Source: Saccopteryx bilineata
Lineage: Eukaryota > Chordata > Mammalia > Chiroptera > Emballonuridae
Assembly (NCBI RefSeq): GCF_036850765.1
Contig: NC_089493.1
Coordinates: 218,052,744 to 218,116,743 of the forward strand
Length of the DNA: 64,000 nucleotides
Reading direction: 5' to 3'
Below are positions 44,556 to 54,220 of the stretch, in pieces. Below the pieces are notes generated by a model that had not been told where the DNA came from, did not search any database, and saw only the letters and a program-made list of their open reading frames with translations. The translations under genes and the position numbers were made by a program. Within the stretch, counting starts at the first letter, position 1; each line of letters starts with the position of its first letter.

Positions 44556-46931
44556 CTGAGGGTGGTTTTGTTGATAGTATTAATGAGATTTAATAAAGAA
44601 TAAAAAGTTAAAAAAAATCAAAAAGAGTTGTTTTTTTTAAAAAAAAATTAATAATGAAATAAAGAAAAATAAAATAATAATTTTTAAAAAAAGGAAATTA
44701 TTCCCCCCCTCTTTTTTTCCTCTCCTCTCCCATTTTTCTTGAGAAAATCTTGTGGTGAACTGTGAATTATAACAAACAATGCCTGTGATGGAGGTCCTGA
44801 ATTGGGGAAAAGTAATAAAGTGGCAAAAAAAAAAAAAAAAAGGAAAGAAAAAAAAAAGGGGGGAGCGGTATGGACCCACAAAAAGCAAATAAGGAAAAAA
44901 TTTGGGTCAAGAATAAAATGATTTGCTTTTAGGTGTTGGTGTTGTCTAAGAGTTATGATGAGAGGAATAAGAGAACAGAAAAATGGGGGGACAAATTAAA
45001 AAAATACTATTGTATTTAGTGGAACAAGAACTAGATAAAATGGAGAGTCAGGGATGGGAGCACTGCTAGTGAGTTAAAAAGGTGAAGTAAAAAAAACCCA
45101 AAATGCCACAAACATAAGTTTGAGTCCCAGATAAGATAATTTGTTTGTTATTGAGGTTTGAATGAGAGGAGATGTAAAGGAGAAAGGAAGAAACTAATAT
45201 AGAGGGAGAAAAGAAAGAGAGAGAGAGAAAAAAAGAGGGAACCAGTAAAAGAAGAAAAAGAAAGGAGAGAGAGATTTAAGGGTTTTGGAGTGCAACCCTC
45301 ATAGAGAGAAAAGAAGAGGAGAAAAAAGATAATGGGAGATGTAACACTTATGGGTAGTGTAGTTCAAGGAGAGGAGAGAGTAAGACCGGCAGAGAGTTAA
45401 TCGGCCAAATTGGAGGAGGAAAAAAAGTATCAAGAATGAAGATAAGAGAAACAAACGAACAAATATAATAAAATGGGATAGGTTATAAAGTCTGCAGATT
45501 ATTCTTGATTTTGAGAGGTTATCTTCTTGTTTTTTCTTTTCTCTCCCTCTTCCTGGTCGGTGACTCTGTACCCCAGGTTCTGCCCCTTTGGCACGCTCAG
45601 GTAGAGGTTTGCAGTTGATAAGTCTCTATGGCAATGTCATGTATTGTGCTTTAGTCTCGTTGGGAGTCAAGGCTCATTAGCTTTCATAGGCTCCGACAGT
45701 GAGAGAGTCCGTGTTCCTGGAGCCTTTCTCCTAGTCTTTCCTTCCTCAATTAGTAGCCTGATAATCCAGCTATGGGGTTGTTGCTGCCTCTGCCTGGATA
45801 GTAAGAGGTTCAAAGAACTGGCAACTCCCCACTCTATTTCCACTCAGCACAGGGCTCTGGGTAAGGCTCAGTCAGTCAGAGCTGCTAGCATAATCAGGCG
45901 GGCTTTCCGCCCACTCAAAGACCTCTGGCTCTGCCACTCTGTCCGGTAACACAGGCGGGCACCCACTTCCGGGGTGCTTGGAGGAAACTCTCATTCACTA
46001 TCTGCGTGCGCAGACCAGGATATCCGGCCAGTAGTCTCACGCTCTGAGTGAAACCCCCAACTGCATGGAAATTTGCAGCGCTGGAATTCGCTCTCGCTCC
46101 GTCCCTGTGCGCGGCTTTTGCAAGGCGCTGGGGCGGCCCGAGATTCCGCTTTTGCCCACACAAAGGCCCCTGACTCTGCCACTCTGTGCGATAACACGGG
46201 TGCGCACTGCCGAGGCACTCGGAGGAATCGCTCACTACCTATCTGCGCGCGCACACCAGGATATGAGGCCGGCCGCGTTTCCCTGAGTGAAACCCTCACC
46301 AGCACGGAAAATTTCCACCGTTGGAATTAGTTCTCGCTCCCTCCCGTGCGCGGCTTTCCCAGGGCGCTGGGGCTGCCCAGAGATTCTGCTTTCGGCCCAC
46401 AGAAAGGCCTCTGACCCTGCCTCTCTGTGGGGCAACACGGACACCCACTTCTGGGGCTTAGGAAGAGATCTCTCGCCCACTAACTGTGCACCAACCAGGA
46501 GAACGGGTAAAATGGCTGCCCCGCTTGTCTTTCTTTGTTTGGGTTTGGCGCGAGTGTTAGCTTGTATTTCCCAGCTTGCCACAGGAACAGTTTTTCCTCC
46601 GCTAGGATCTCCGTGCCACAGCCTGGTTCGGCCTTTTGTGCGCGGCCTGGATGTATTCACCCCCTTTGCCCGCCTCAGTTTCTATATTCACAGTTACCAG
46701 AGAAAGCCGCCCTGTTTAGGTTAGTGAGGAAGGTGGAGCATTTCTTACTCCCTATTTCCTTCAGGATTTGGTTATATATTTAGCCAATTTTTCACTCGAC
46801 CATACCTTCGGGTGTATTGTGAAGCATCTGGAGGCTCCAAGTATAGGTTTTTCTGTTTCTGGTTGAAGATCTTGTTGAGTTTTGGGGGAGATTTATCGGT
46901 ATCGCTTCCTACTCCGCCATTACTCTGACGT
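44556..46931 (-). promoter_or_regulatory. L1 F 5' UTR / internal promoter region
   Basis: It starts (minus strand) ACGTCAGAGTAATGGCGG, is GC- and CpG-rich over 45.5-46.9 kb, and becomes A/T- and GA-rich near ORF1 (44.6-45.5 kb, including long A runs). Near the start, AATGGCGG is a good match to a YY1 site, placed as in human L1. The tandem units are listed separately. Confidence 0.8.
45927..46515 (-). repeat. Tandem ~240-bp promoter monomers of L1 F (about 2.4 units)
   Basis: On the plus strand, related blocks start with GGCTCTGCCACTCTG (45927), GACTCTGCCACTCTG (46172) and GACCCTGCCTCTCTG (46413). Each is followed by a 'taacac'/'caacac' word, '..cac..cc.....g.actcggagga' type sequence, 'gtgaaacccc', 'cgctc', 'gtgcgcggctt', 'gcgctgggg' and 'cccacaaaggcc'. 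Spacing is 245 and 241 bases. The third unit is partial. The same array is in L1 H. Confidence 0.85.
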
Positions 46932-47006
46932 CCATTTTCTTCTTTAAAGGTGTATTCCTTTTTTTTTTTTTTTTTTTTGCTGTATTCTTTTCCCACTTTG
47001 ATCTGT

Positions 47007-47895
47007 TTACACCAGGCCCCTTAATATTTCCTGCAGCATTGGTTTGGTTGTAATGAATTCCTTGAGTTGTTTTTTGTCTGGGAAGCTTTTTATTTCTCCT
47101 TCAATTTTAAACGATAGCCTTGCTGGATAAAGGAGTCTTGGTTGTAGGTTCTTGTTCTGCATTACTTTGAATATTTCTTGCCATTCCCTCCTGGCCTCAA
47201 GTGTTTCTGTTGAGAAGTCAGATGTCATCCTTATGGGGGCTCCTTTGTAGGTGATAACTTTTTTTTCTCTTGCAGCTTTTAATATTTTCTCTTTATCACT
47301 TAGCTTTGGTATTTTAATTATGATGTGTCTTGGTGTAGGTTTCTTTGGGTTTCTCTTTAATGGAGTCCTCTGTGCTTCTTGGATTTGTGAGTTTCTCTTG
47401 CATTAATTTAGGGAAGTTTTCAGCTATGATATGATTGAACAAAGTCTCTATCCCTTGTTCTTTTTCTTCTTCAGGAACCCCTATGATGTGAATATTATTT
47501 CTCTTCATGTTGTCACAGAGCTCTCTAAGAGTTTCCTCTGACTTTTTGAGTCTTTTTTCTCTTTTCTTCTCTGCTTTCATGCCTTCATTCCAGTTTTCCT
47601 CTAACTCGCTGATTCGATCCTCTGCTCTATCTATCCTGTTTTTAATTCCTTCCATTGTGGTCTTTATTTCTGATATTGTATTTGTCGTCTTCATCTGATT
47701 CTGTTTTATACTTGCTATTTCTTTATTTAGGTTTTCAAACTGCCCCTCCGTTGTTGTTCTAAGATCCCTAAGCATCCTTACAATCATTATTTTGAACTCT
47801 GCATCTGGAAGTTTGATTATTTCCATATCACTCAGTTCATCTCTCGAAGGTGTCTCTTGTGGTTTCATTTGGATTGTACTCCTTTGTCTTCTCAT
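47007..47895 (-). pseudogene. L1 E ORF1, frameshifted
   Basis: Open for 193 codons from 47895: a basic N-terminus (MRRQRSTIQMKPQE), coiled coil with regular heptads (TISEIKTTMEGIKNRIDRAE), and the start of the RNA-recognition domain (MKRNNIHIIGVPEEE). A frameshift near 47395 follows. The C-terminal domain reappears at 47228-47007 (TLEARREWQEIFKVMQNKNL). Same overall size as ORF1 of related L1s. Inactive. Confidence 0.9.
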
Positions 47896-49066
47896 CCTCT
47901 TTTTTTTTGTTTTATTTGTAGAGTTGGTTGAGTCTAGGCTTGGTGTTGTCTGCTTCCAGTTTTCAGTTGTGTTATTTCTAGGTCTTCTTGGGTTGGTATC
48001 AGCTGTTATCTGTAATCCACTTTCGGATTTGGGCAGCTTTGAAGTCTTGATTTGTTTGTTTTCTTAACAGGTGATAGTCTTGTTTACTGATCTCAGCAGG
48101 GGGCTTCCTTGAAACTGTATCCAGGAATGAGGTGGGTGTAACCTGAGACTCTGAAGGCCTCTTTAGCCAGCTAGACTCTCTGGGGGCAGGGTGTTTTCTC
48201 AGCTTCAGTAGCGGGAGGTGTAGCTCAGATCTCCATGGAGACCTGAGTTACTGCCCCTCCTCCCCACTTCTTGTTTTCAGCTGTGTCTTGTTGCGCTGAT
48301 TGGAGCTGGAGAGATGTCCGGAGGTCTCTGATCCAGAAGCACTTCAGCTCTGTTTTGTGAAAGATTCAGTCCCTCCTCCAGCTATGGCTGCCTCCAGCAC
48401 GATGAGTCAGCCCTTTTAGCTCCTCTCCTGCATTCCTTATCCCCTCACAGTCTGTCCCTCTCTCTGTCCTCTCCACCTGGGAGATAAGCTGGTCCTTTCA
48501 ACGCACCTCGCTCCCTGGTCGCCAGGCAAGTGGCTGTGAGCAGTAGTTTCTGCTCCCCTCCCTCCGAGATCCTCTCTGGGCTCTCAGCCCCCCCCTCCAT
48601 TCCGGCAAGCAGAGGACGTTCAGGGGCTCCCTACCAGGATTTCTGTGATTTCCTCTTTGCTCCTTGGTTTTTGAGAGCCATTCTTGCAGTTCAGAGTTGG
48701 TCTTTTATGCTAATTTTTCCTAAATTGATTTGTATTCCAGTTTGGTGGTGACAGCTGGGCATCTGTGCATCCGCCTACTCCGCTGCCATCTTTTTCTCAA
48801 ATAGGTTATAAGGTTTAATGATGTGTGAGGTAACTGTGCTGAGGGAGTTTTCTTTTCCCTTTTTATTGTTTTTTACTTTAATCATTTAATTTTCATTTTA
48901 ATTTAGTTTAATTTTAAAAAGGCCTGGTTACATGTAAGAGTGGGTTCGCTAAACATTCTTAGTTCATCCCTGCTGTAGCAATTGCATTGTGACCCCTCAG
49001 GTGTTCTTGTGACTAATCTTCTGCCATGTAGACAGAAGTATTTTTCATAATTCAGAGAGTATTCTG

Positions 49067-49387
49067 TGTGGACAAGTCCTGCCGTGGGTGAGGATGACGG
49101 AGACACATAGACCCGACTCCGGGGACCAGGTTCAGTGACGCAGATCCACTTTATTCAGGAAGTACACAAGCTTATATATATGGGTTCAGCCTATAGGGTG
49201 TTACAGTGTGTTCCTCAAAGCCAATGACTAAAAAGATCAGGGAGCTGCGTGGTTGGCGCTAAGTCACTTCCTTATAGCAGGCGAGCTTCCTTCCTGGGTG
49301 TGCCCTGGAGGCTTCTGGGAGCTGGAGTATTCTCACAGCATTGTATCAGCCGCAGCTTCTAGGAATGTGCTCTGCACTCCACCCACA
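49067..49387 (-). mobile_element. Solo LTR, inverted copy of the 20.8-kb family
   Basis: 321 bp. The minus strand runs TGTGGGTGGAGTGC to CTTGTCCACA, matching 20835-21154 in order: the AGAATACTCCAGCTCCCAG region, the TATATAAG box, GAATAAAG and the final CCGGAGTCGGGTCT. Perfect 6-bp duplication ATTCTG (49061-49066 and 49388-49393). No internal genes. Confidence 0.92.
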
Positions 49388-49599
49388 ATTCTGGAAGAAT
49401 GTTCACAGTTTACAAAAGTAGATTGGTAACTATCATAACTTGGAAAAGGAAATTCAAACAACAATATATTAAAAAGTTACACCTTAAGAATGGAATTTGG
49501 GGTGTTAAAGCAGTATTCTGAAATTAAATAGAATTTTAAACAATAACCTATACTGATTTGATTCAAAGAAAAAAAATATCCAAAAGAATAAGAATTATT

Positions 49600-49790
49600 G
49601 CTCGACCTATGGTGACACAGTGGATAATGCATTGATCTGGAATGCTTAGGTCGCCAGTTCAAAACCTTGGGCTTGCCAGGTAAAGGCACATTTGGGAGTT
49701 GATGCTTCCTGTTCCTACCCCCTTCTCTTTCTTTCTCTCTCTTGCCCTTTCTCTCTCTTTCTCCTCTAAAATGAATAAAGTCTTAAAAAA
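49600..49790 (+). mobile_element. tRNA-derived SINE ('GGTGACACAGTGGATAATG' type)
   Basis: Head TCGACCTATGGTGACACAGT, B box AGTTCAAAACC, CT-rich body and an A-rich tail AATGAATAAAGTC. A short duplication AGAATTATT lies on each side (49591-49599 and about 49805-49813). Confidence 0.85.
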
Positions 49791-49957
49791 TTTTTTTTAA
49801 AATTAGAATTATTTAAATTAGCATATTATTTATAAAGAGATTCATAAAATGCTTGAAACTAGGGACATTGAAGCACAATTTGGATTACATAACAGACTGT
49901 TTAGGTTGATTAGAATAAAACTATCAAGTAAACTTCATTATCTATATTATAGAGTCT

Positions 49958-50179
49958 GGCCTGATCTTTGGTGGTGCAGTGGGTAAAAGCATCGACCTGG
50001 AACGCTGAGGTCACTGGTTCAACACCCCAGGCTTGTCTGGTCAAGGCATATATGGGAGTTGATGCTTCCTGCTCCTCCCTCTGTTCTTTCTGTCTCTTTC
50101 TCTCTCTGTGTGTCTCCTCTCTCTAAAAAACTGAATAAATAAAATGTAAAAAATAAATTGTAAAAAATAAAAGAATTAT
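49958..50179 (+). mobile_element. tRNA-derived SINE ('GGTGGTGCAGTGGGTAAAAG' type)
   Basis: Head GGCCTGATCTTTGGTGGTGC, B box GGTTCAACACC, CT-rich body, AATAAATAAAATG tail. Perfect 15-bp duplication TATATTATAGAGTCT (49943-49957 and 50180-50194). Confidence 0.93.
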
Positions 50180-50194
50180 TATATTATAGAGTCT

Positions 50195-51230
50195 GAATTA
50201 AAGAGACTCAAATTTCTTGCAGGTACACTTTTAAAGATTTTAAGGAAACAGATGCCACTTTGCAAAAAAGAAAGAACATAAAACAATAAAATTATTCCTT
50301 TTGGGGTTGGAGGATGCTGAGTCTCACAGATCGTGTTTTCAAGGCCCTTTAGGAATGGCTGTGCACATAGGGATCAATATTATTGTTTTAGTGTTTGGTT
50401 TAGTTCACTGAACATGTGTGGAATTTAGAAAGATTAAATTTATGACCTATAATATGTTACAATTCAGAAATTAGAAGCTAAAAATCTAGAAAAATCTAAA
50501 CATGTTTTTAAAATAAGCTCTAATTAATTAAAAGCTATTTATGGTATGTTCTGGAAAGATGACTTTATTGACTTTTTCTAGGGAATTCATTTGGACATAA
50601 TAAATAGGCAAATTATAGAGCATGTTAAAAGTAGATATACTCTGTTTAAAAAGAGAAGAAAAGAGAGGTGGGGAATCGTGTTGGAAGGAGAGATGGAAAG
50701 AGGGTGTAATTTTAAATAGTATGGTCAAGAGAGGCCTCAATGTGAAGGTTACTTTTGAACAAAGCCTTAAAGGGCAGTTGAAATAAAATCCCAAGGATTA
50801 AAGTAATCATACAATTGGAAATTTTAATTTTAATTTGTCTATATTGTTACATATGTTACTTCTCAGCAGGAAGATGCAGCTGAGGGTAAAATCAGCTTCT
50901 GCTCCTTTGGTTCTTTCCCATTTTCCCATTCACTCTGACTTTAACAAGCATGGCATTTCTATCTATTCTCTTTTCTACTTAGCTACACACATGTATTTTA
51001 TAGGATTTTTGTATATCAATAACAAGAACAAGTTTACTTTGAGAATGTCCTTTGACAGCCCTTAGCAACAGGTATCATAATTTCATAGAATTCATAGTTT
51101 CTTAGAAATATAAAAATTCATGAACTGCCAGTTTTAGAAGATTCTTAGTCATCTCAGTTTGAGCAACAGATCAACTTATTGTCCCTTTGAGTCATTAAAT
51201 CATAGATTCAGATAAGAAAACAGTATTTTC
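50195..51230. other. Unique intergenic sequence
   Basis: No gene or recognisable repeat. Confidence 0.55.
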
Positions 51231-51242
51231 TTAATATTCTTT

Positions 51243-51628
51243 TGTTTATTTATGTTTTATTTTAATTTTTTGTATTTTTTCCGAAGTGAGGAACTGAGTG
51301 GGGACAGAAAGACTCCCACATGCGCCCAACCAGGATCCACCTGGCATGCTCACCATGGGGCGACACTCAGCTCTTCTGTAGTGTTGCTCCGTTGCAATTG
51401 GAGCCATTTTATTGCCTGAAGCGGAAGCCATGGAGCCATTCTCAGCACCCAGGCCAACTTTGCTCCAGTGGAGCCTTGGCTGCTGAAAGGGAAGAGAGAG
51501 AGAGAAAGGAGAGAGGGAAGGGTAGAGAAGCAGGTGGTCGCTTCTCCTGTGTGCCCTGGCCGGGAATCGAACCTGGGACTTCCACACGCCGGACCGACAT
51601 TCTACCACTGATCCAACCAGCCAGAGCC
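51243..51628 (-). mobile_element. tRNA-derived SINE (Rhin-1-like), reverse, full length
   Basis: Minus-strand head at 51628 with B box complement GGGAATCGAACC, complete body, and an A-rich tail read as T-rich at 51243-51280. Diverged duplication TTAATATTC / TGAATATTC at the edges. Confidence 0.88.
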
Positions 51629-51820
51629 TCTGAATATTCCTGAATGGTTTTAGCGTGATTATAAAACAAAAATATTTGTTTCTTACAGATTCTGTTTCTG
51701 GCATCTGCATATGCAAGTCCTCAGCTCACAGATGAGACCTGCTCAGCCATGGCTGCTGCCATGCACTACCTGTACCTGTGCCAGTTTAGCTGGATGCTCA
51801 TTCAGGTTGGTACCTTCTTT

Positions 51821-52326
51821 CAGTAGTGGGATTCAAATAATTAACAACCGGTTCTCTCTCCTATTGACTATTTTAAGTATGAAAAGAAGACATACTGAAA
51901 GGTAGTTTATTATTTTATATATTTAATACTTAAATAAGAACAATAAAAGAGGTCCACAAAGCTAGATTATAAGAGTTTTAAAATATTAATGAAAAAATAA
52001 TGAATAATACCAGACAATAACAATAAAACTGTCATTTAAGATATTTCCATATTGCTTCTTGATTGGCATACTCACTTGCAATATTTTTCACCTATGGACG
52101 GAATGCACATTACTATGGGCACCTAGAATACACTGTTGCACAGATGAACGTTAAAAAAGTAAGGAATGTATATTTGTGATTTCCACGTTGGGCAGCTGAC
52201 CAGGCACCCACCTTAGAGAGAACCTGGATTACAAGTGCCATTTTTACAACCTGTTTGTTGAACTCAACAAAAAGTTAGGTATTGGTTCTGCTGAACCAGT
52301 GCAAAAACGGCTGAAGCCCATCAATG
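51821..52326. mobile_element. hAT-type MITE, about 0.5 kb
   Basis: Left end CAGTAGTGGGATTCAAAT. The right end GGCTGAAGCCCATCAATG is the inverted match (complement CATTGATGGGCTTCAGCC, diverged). The TGGG.TTCA core is preserved. Flanks CTTCTTT (51814-51820) and CTTATTT (52327-52333) agree at 6 of 7, consistent with a mutated 8-bp hAT duplication. Internal AACCGGTTCTCT (left) and GGTTCTGCTGAACC (right) are partly symmetrical. No transposase. Confidence 0.65.
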
Positions 52327-52334
52327 CTTATTTC

Positions 52335-53105
52335 CTCACCCAAGCTCCCACCCCTTCCCCTTTCAACTTTCTAATGAATGATCTTATCTGATACTCCTTA
52401 TACTGAAATGAAAGTAATGTAATCACTGCATTTCTAGGAGATTAATGCAAGAAAAAACATGTAAGCTATATAGTATTAGAGAGCATAGTGACTTTGAAAT
52501 AATGAGAAGAACTCTGGTAAGATTGAAAATAAGTGTTTGGTAGCAAATGAGGCTTATGATATGGGCCATCCTGTAAGGCACAGGAAGAAATTTGAACTTT
52601 TTTGTAGGGGTAATCATATAATTATTTTAAGCAAGGCTGTGACATCATACAATTTGGATTTTAGAAAGATCTCCCTGTTTATGGTGTATTGAGAACAGGA
52701 AAGAGCTGACATGAGGACAAATTAAGTAGCATTTGATATAAATGTATGCAGGGGAAAGAACATAGTGTGAAACACAGAGATAGCAGAAAAAAAGCTAAGG
52801 GAAGTAGTCAGCTTTTGAAGTTTGTTTGTTTGTTGTTTTTTTTTTTGATAGAACTATAAGAGGTAGAGATTGGTTATGAAGCCTGAAGAAGGTGAAATGA
52901 AGGATGTTTCTGGCATGAGTGATGGGTCTGAAATAATGATCATTGGATATTGGGGAAAAGATGATCACTGTTTTTTAGGACGTACACTGTGTGAAGTTCT
53001 ATGAGATTGACAGTGGAAGCTTTGTGAGAAGTGGGAGAAATGACTAAATTTCAGAACAGAGGCCCACATTATAGAACTACATTAGTAAACTGTTGCCTTA
53101 GAGTT
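52335..53105. other. Unique intergenic sequence
   Basis: No gene or recognisable repeat. Confidence 0.5.
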
Positions 53106-53245
53106 AGAAAATAGAGCCATTGTGACAAAAAACAGCTGATGCCAACCCAAGAATACCTAGAAATAACACAACTAAAAATTGGAGGCAGACAACACCAACC
53201 CTTGACTTAACCAGCTCTACAAACAACACACCCAAATGAGGAGGG

Positions 53246-54160
53246 TATACAAAGACAAAATGGGAAGACAGAGAAGTGCAATCCAAATGAACCAGCAAGA
53301 AAAACCTCCAGAAAATGAACTGAGTGAGATGGAAATAAGCAAACTACTGGATTCAGAGTTTAAAATAATGATTATTAGAATGCAGAAAGATCTTGGAACA
53401 ACAATAGATGGACACAATGAACACATAAATAAAGGGAGAACAAACATCAAAAATGACATTGATAAATAACAAAGAAGAACCGGTCAAAAAGGACAAATAC
53501 AATATCAGAAATGAAAACTACACTAGAAGCAATTAAAAGCGGCTTGATGAAGCAGAGGATGGAATCAGTGATTTAGAAAAAAAAGATAAATGAAAACATG
53601 GAAGTGGAGCAGGAAAAAGAAGAGAGGCTAAAAAAAATCAAAGGAAACTCTAAGAGAGCTCTATGACAACCTAAAGAGATACAATATCCACATCAAAGGG
53701 GTTCGGAAAGAAAAAGAGAAAGAACAAGGGAAAGAGAGCTTGTTCAATGAAATCAGCTGGAAAATTCCAAAAATTGATGCAGGAAAATGTCACACAAGTT
53801 CAAGAAGCACAGAGAACTCTATTAAAAAGAAACCCAAAAAAATCTACACCTAAGACACATCATAATTAAAATACCAAAGCTAAGAGATAAAGAAAAAATA
53901 TTAAAAGCTGCTAGAGCAAAAAAGGCTATGACCTACAAAGGAGCCCCCATAAGGATGACATCCGACTTCTCAACAGAAACAGTTGAGGCCAGAAGAAAAT
54001 GGCAAGAAATATTCAAAGCAATGCTGACAACTAAGACTTCTTTATCCAGCAAAGCTATTGTTTAAAATTGAAGGAGAAATAAAAAGCTTCCCAGACAAAA
54101 AATCTCTAGGAATTCATTACAACCAAACCAGTGCTGCAAGAAATGTTAAGGGGCCTATTG
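53246..54160 (+). pseudogene. L1 G ORF1 remnant
   Basis: The N-terminal part is open to 53469 (GRQRSAIQMNQQEKPPENEL, SEFKIMIIRMQKDLGTT). After this, stops and frameshifts break the coiled coil and the RNA-binding domain, which are still alignable with L1 E ORF1 ('acttctcaacagaaacagttgaggcc' near 53967). Ends near 54160. Confidence 0.8.
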
Positions 54161-54220
54161 TAAACAGAACAAAAAATGAAAAGAATATAGTAAAAGAGGA
54201 ATATAGCTTTAAAGAATAAG

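Larger units (their letters stand above)
39139..46931 (-). mobile_element. Full-length L1 'F', nested in L1 E
   Basis: 7.8 kb, flanked by a perfect 15-bp duplication CCATTTTCTTCTTTA (39124-39138 and 46932-46946). Minus-strand order: 2.4-kb GC-rich 5' UTR with tandem units, ORF1 (44555-43536), ORF2 (43232-39408), 3' UTR and an A tail seen as T/A at 39139-39180. It entered L1 E at the ORF2 start codon: the duplicated site includes that ATG. ORF1 has one in-frame stop and ORF2 two frameshifts. It is the youngest complete L1 here, together with L1 H. Confidence 0.96.
35016..48801 (-). mobile_element. L1 'E', split by L1 F
   Basis: Minus-strand order: 5' UTR (48801-47896), ORF1 remnant (47895-47007), a spacer split by L1 F, ORF2 (39127-35329), 3' UTR with a C-rich (plus) tract, and an A tail read as the T-rich stretch at 35017-35040. 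The 15-bp duplication TAGGTTATAAGGTTT flanks it (35001-35015 and 48802-48816). Without L1 F it is about 6.0 kb. The 5' UTR is only 0.9 kb, shorter than those of L1 A and L1 F/H. Confidence 0.93.

Noticed and set aside
45644..46724. Proline/serine-rich frames on both strands, also at 59.65-60.87 kb
   Set aside because: They belong to the GC-rich L1 5' UTR, are mirrored in L1 F and L1 H, and overlap each other on opposite strands.
49138..49160. Retroviral primer-binding site and provirus next to the LTR
   Set aside because: Both sides of the LTR carry the same 6-bp host duplication, so nothing internal remains.
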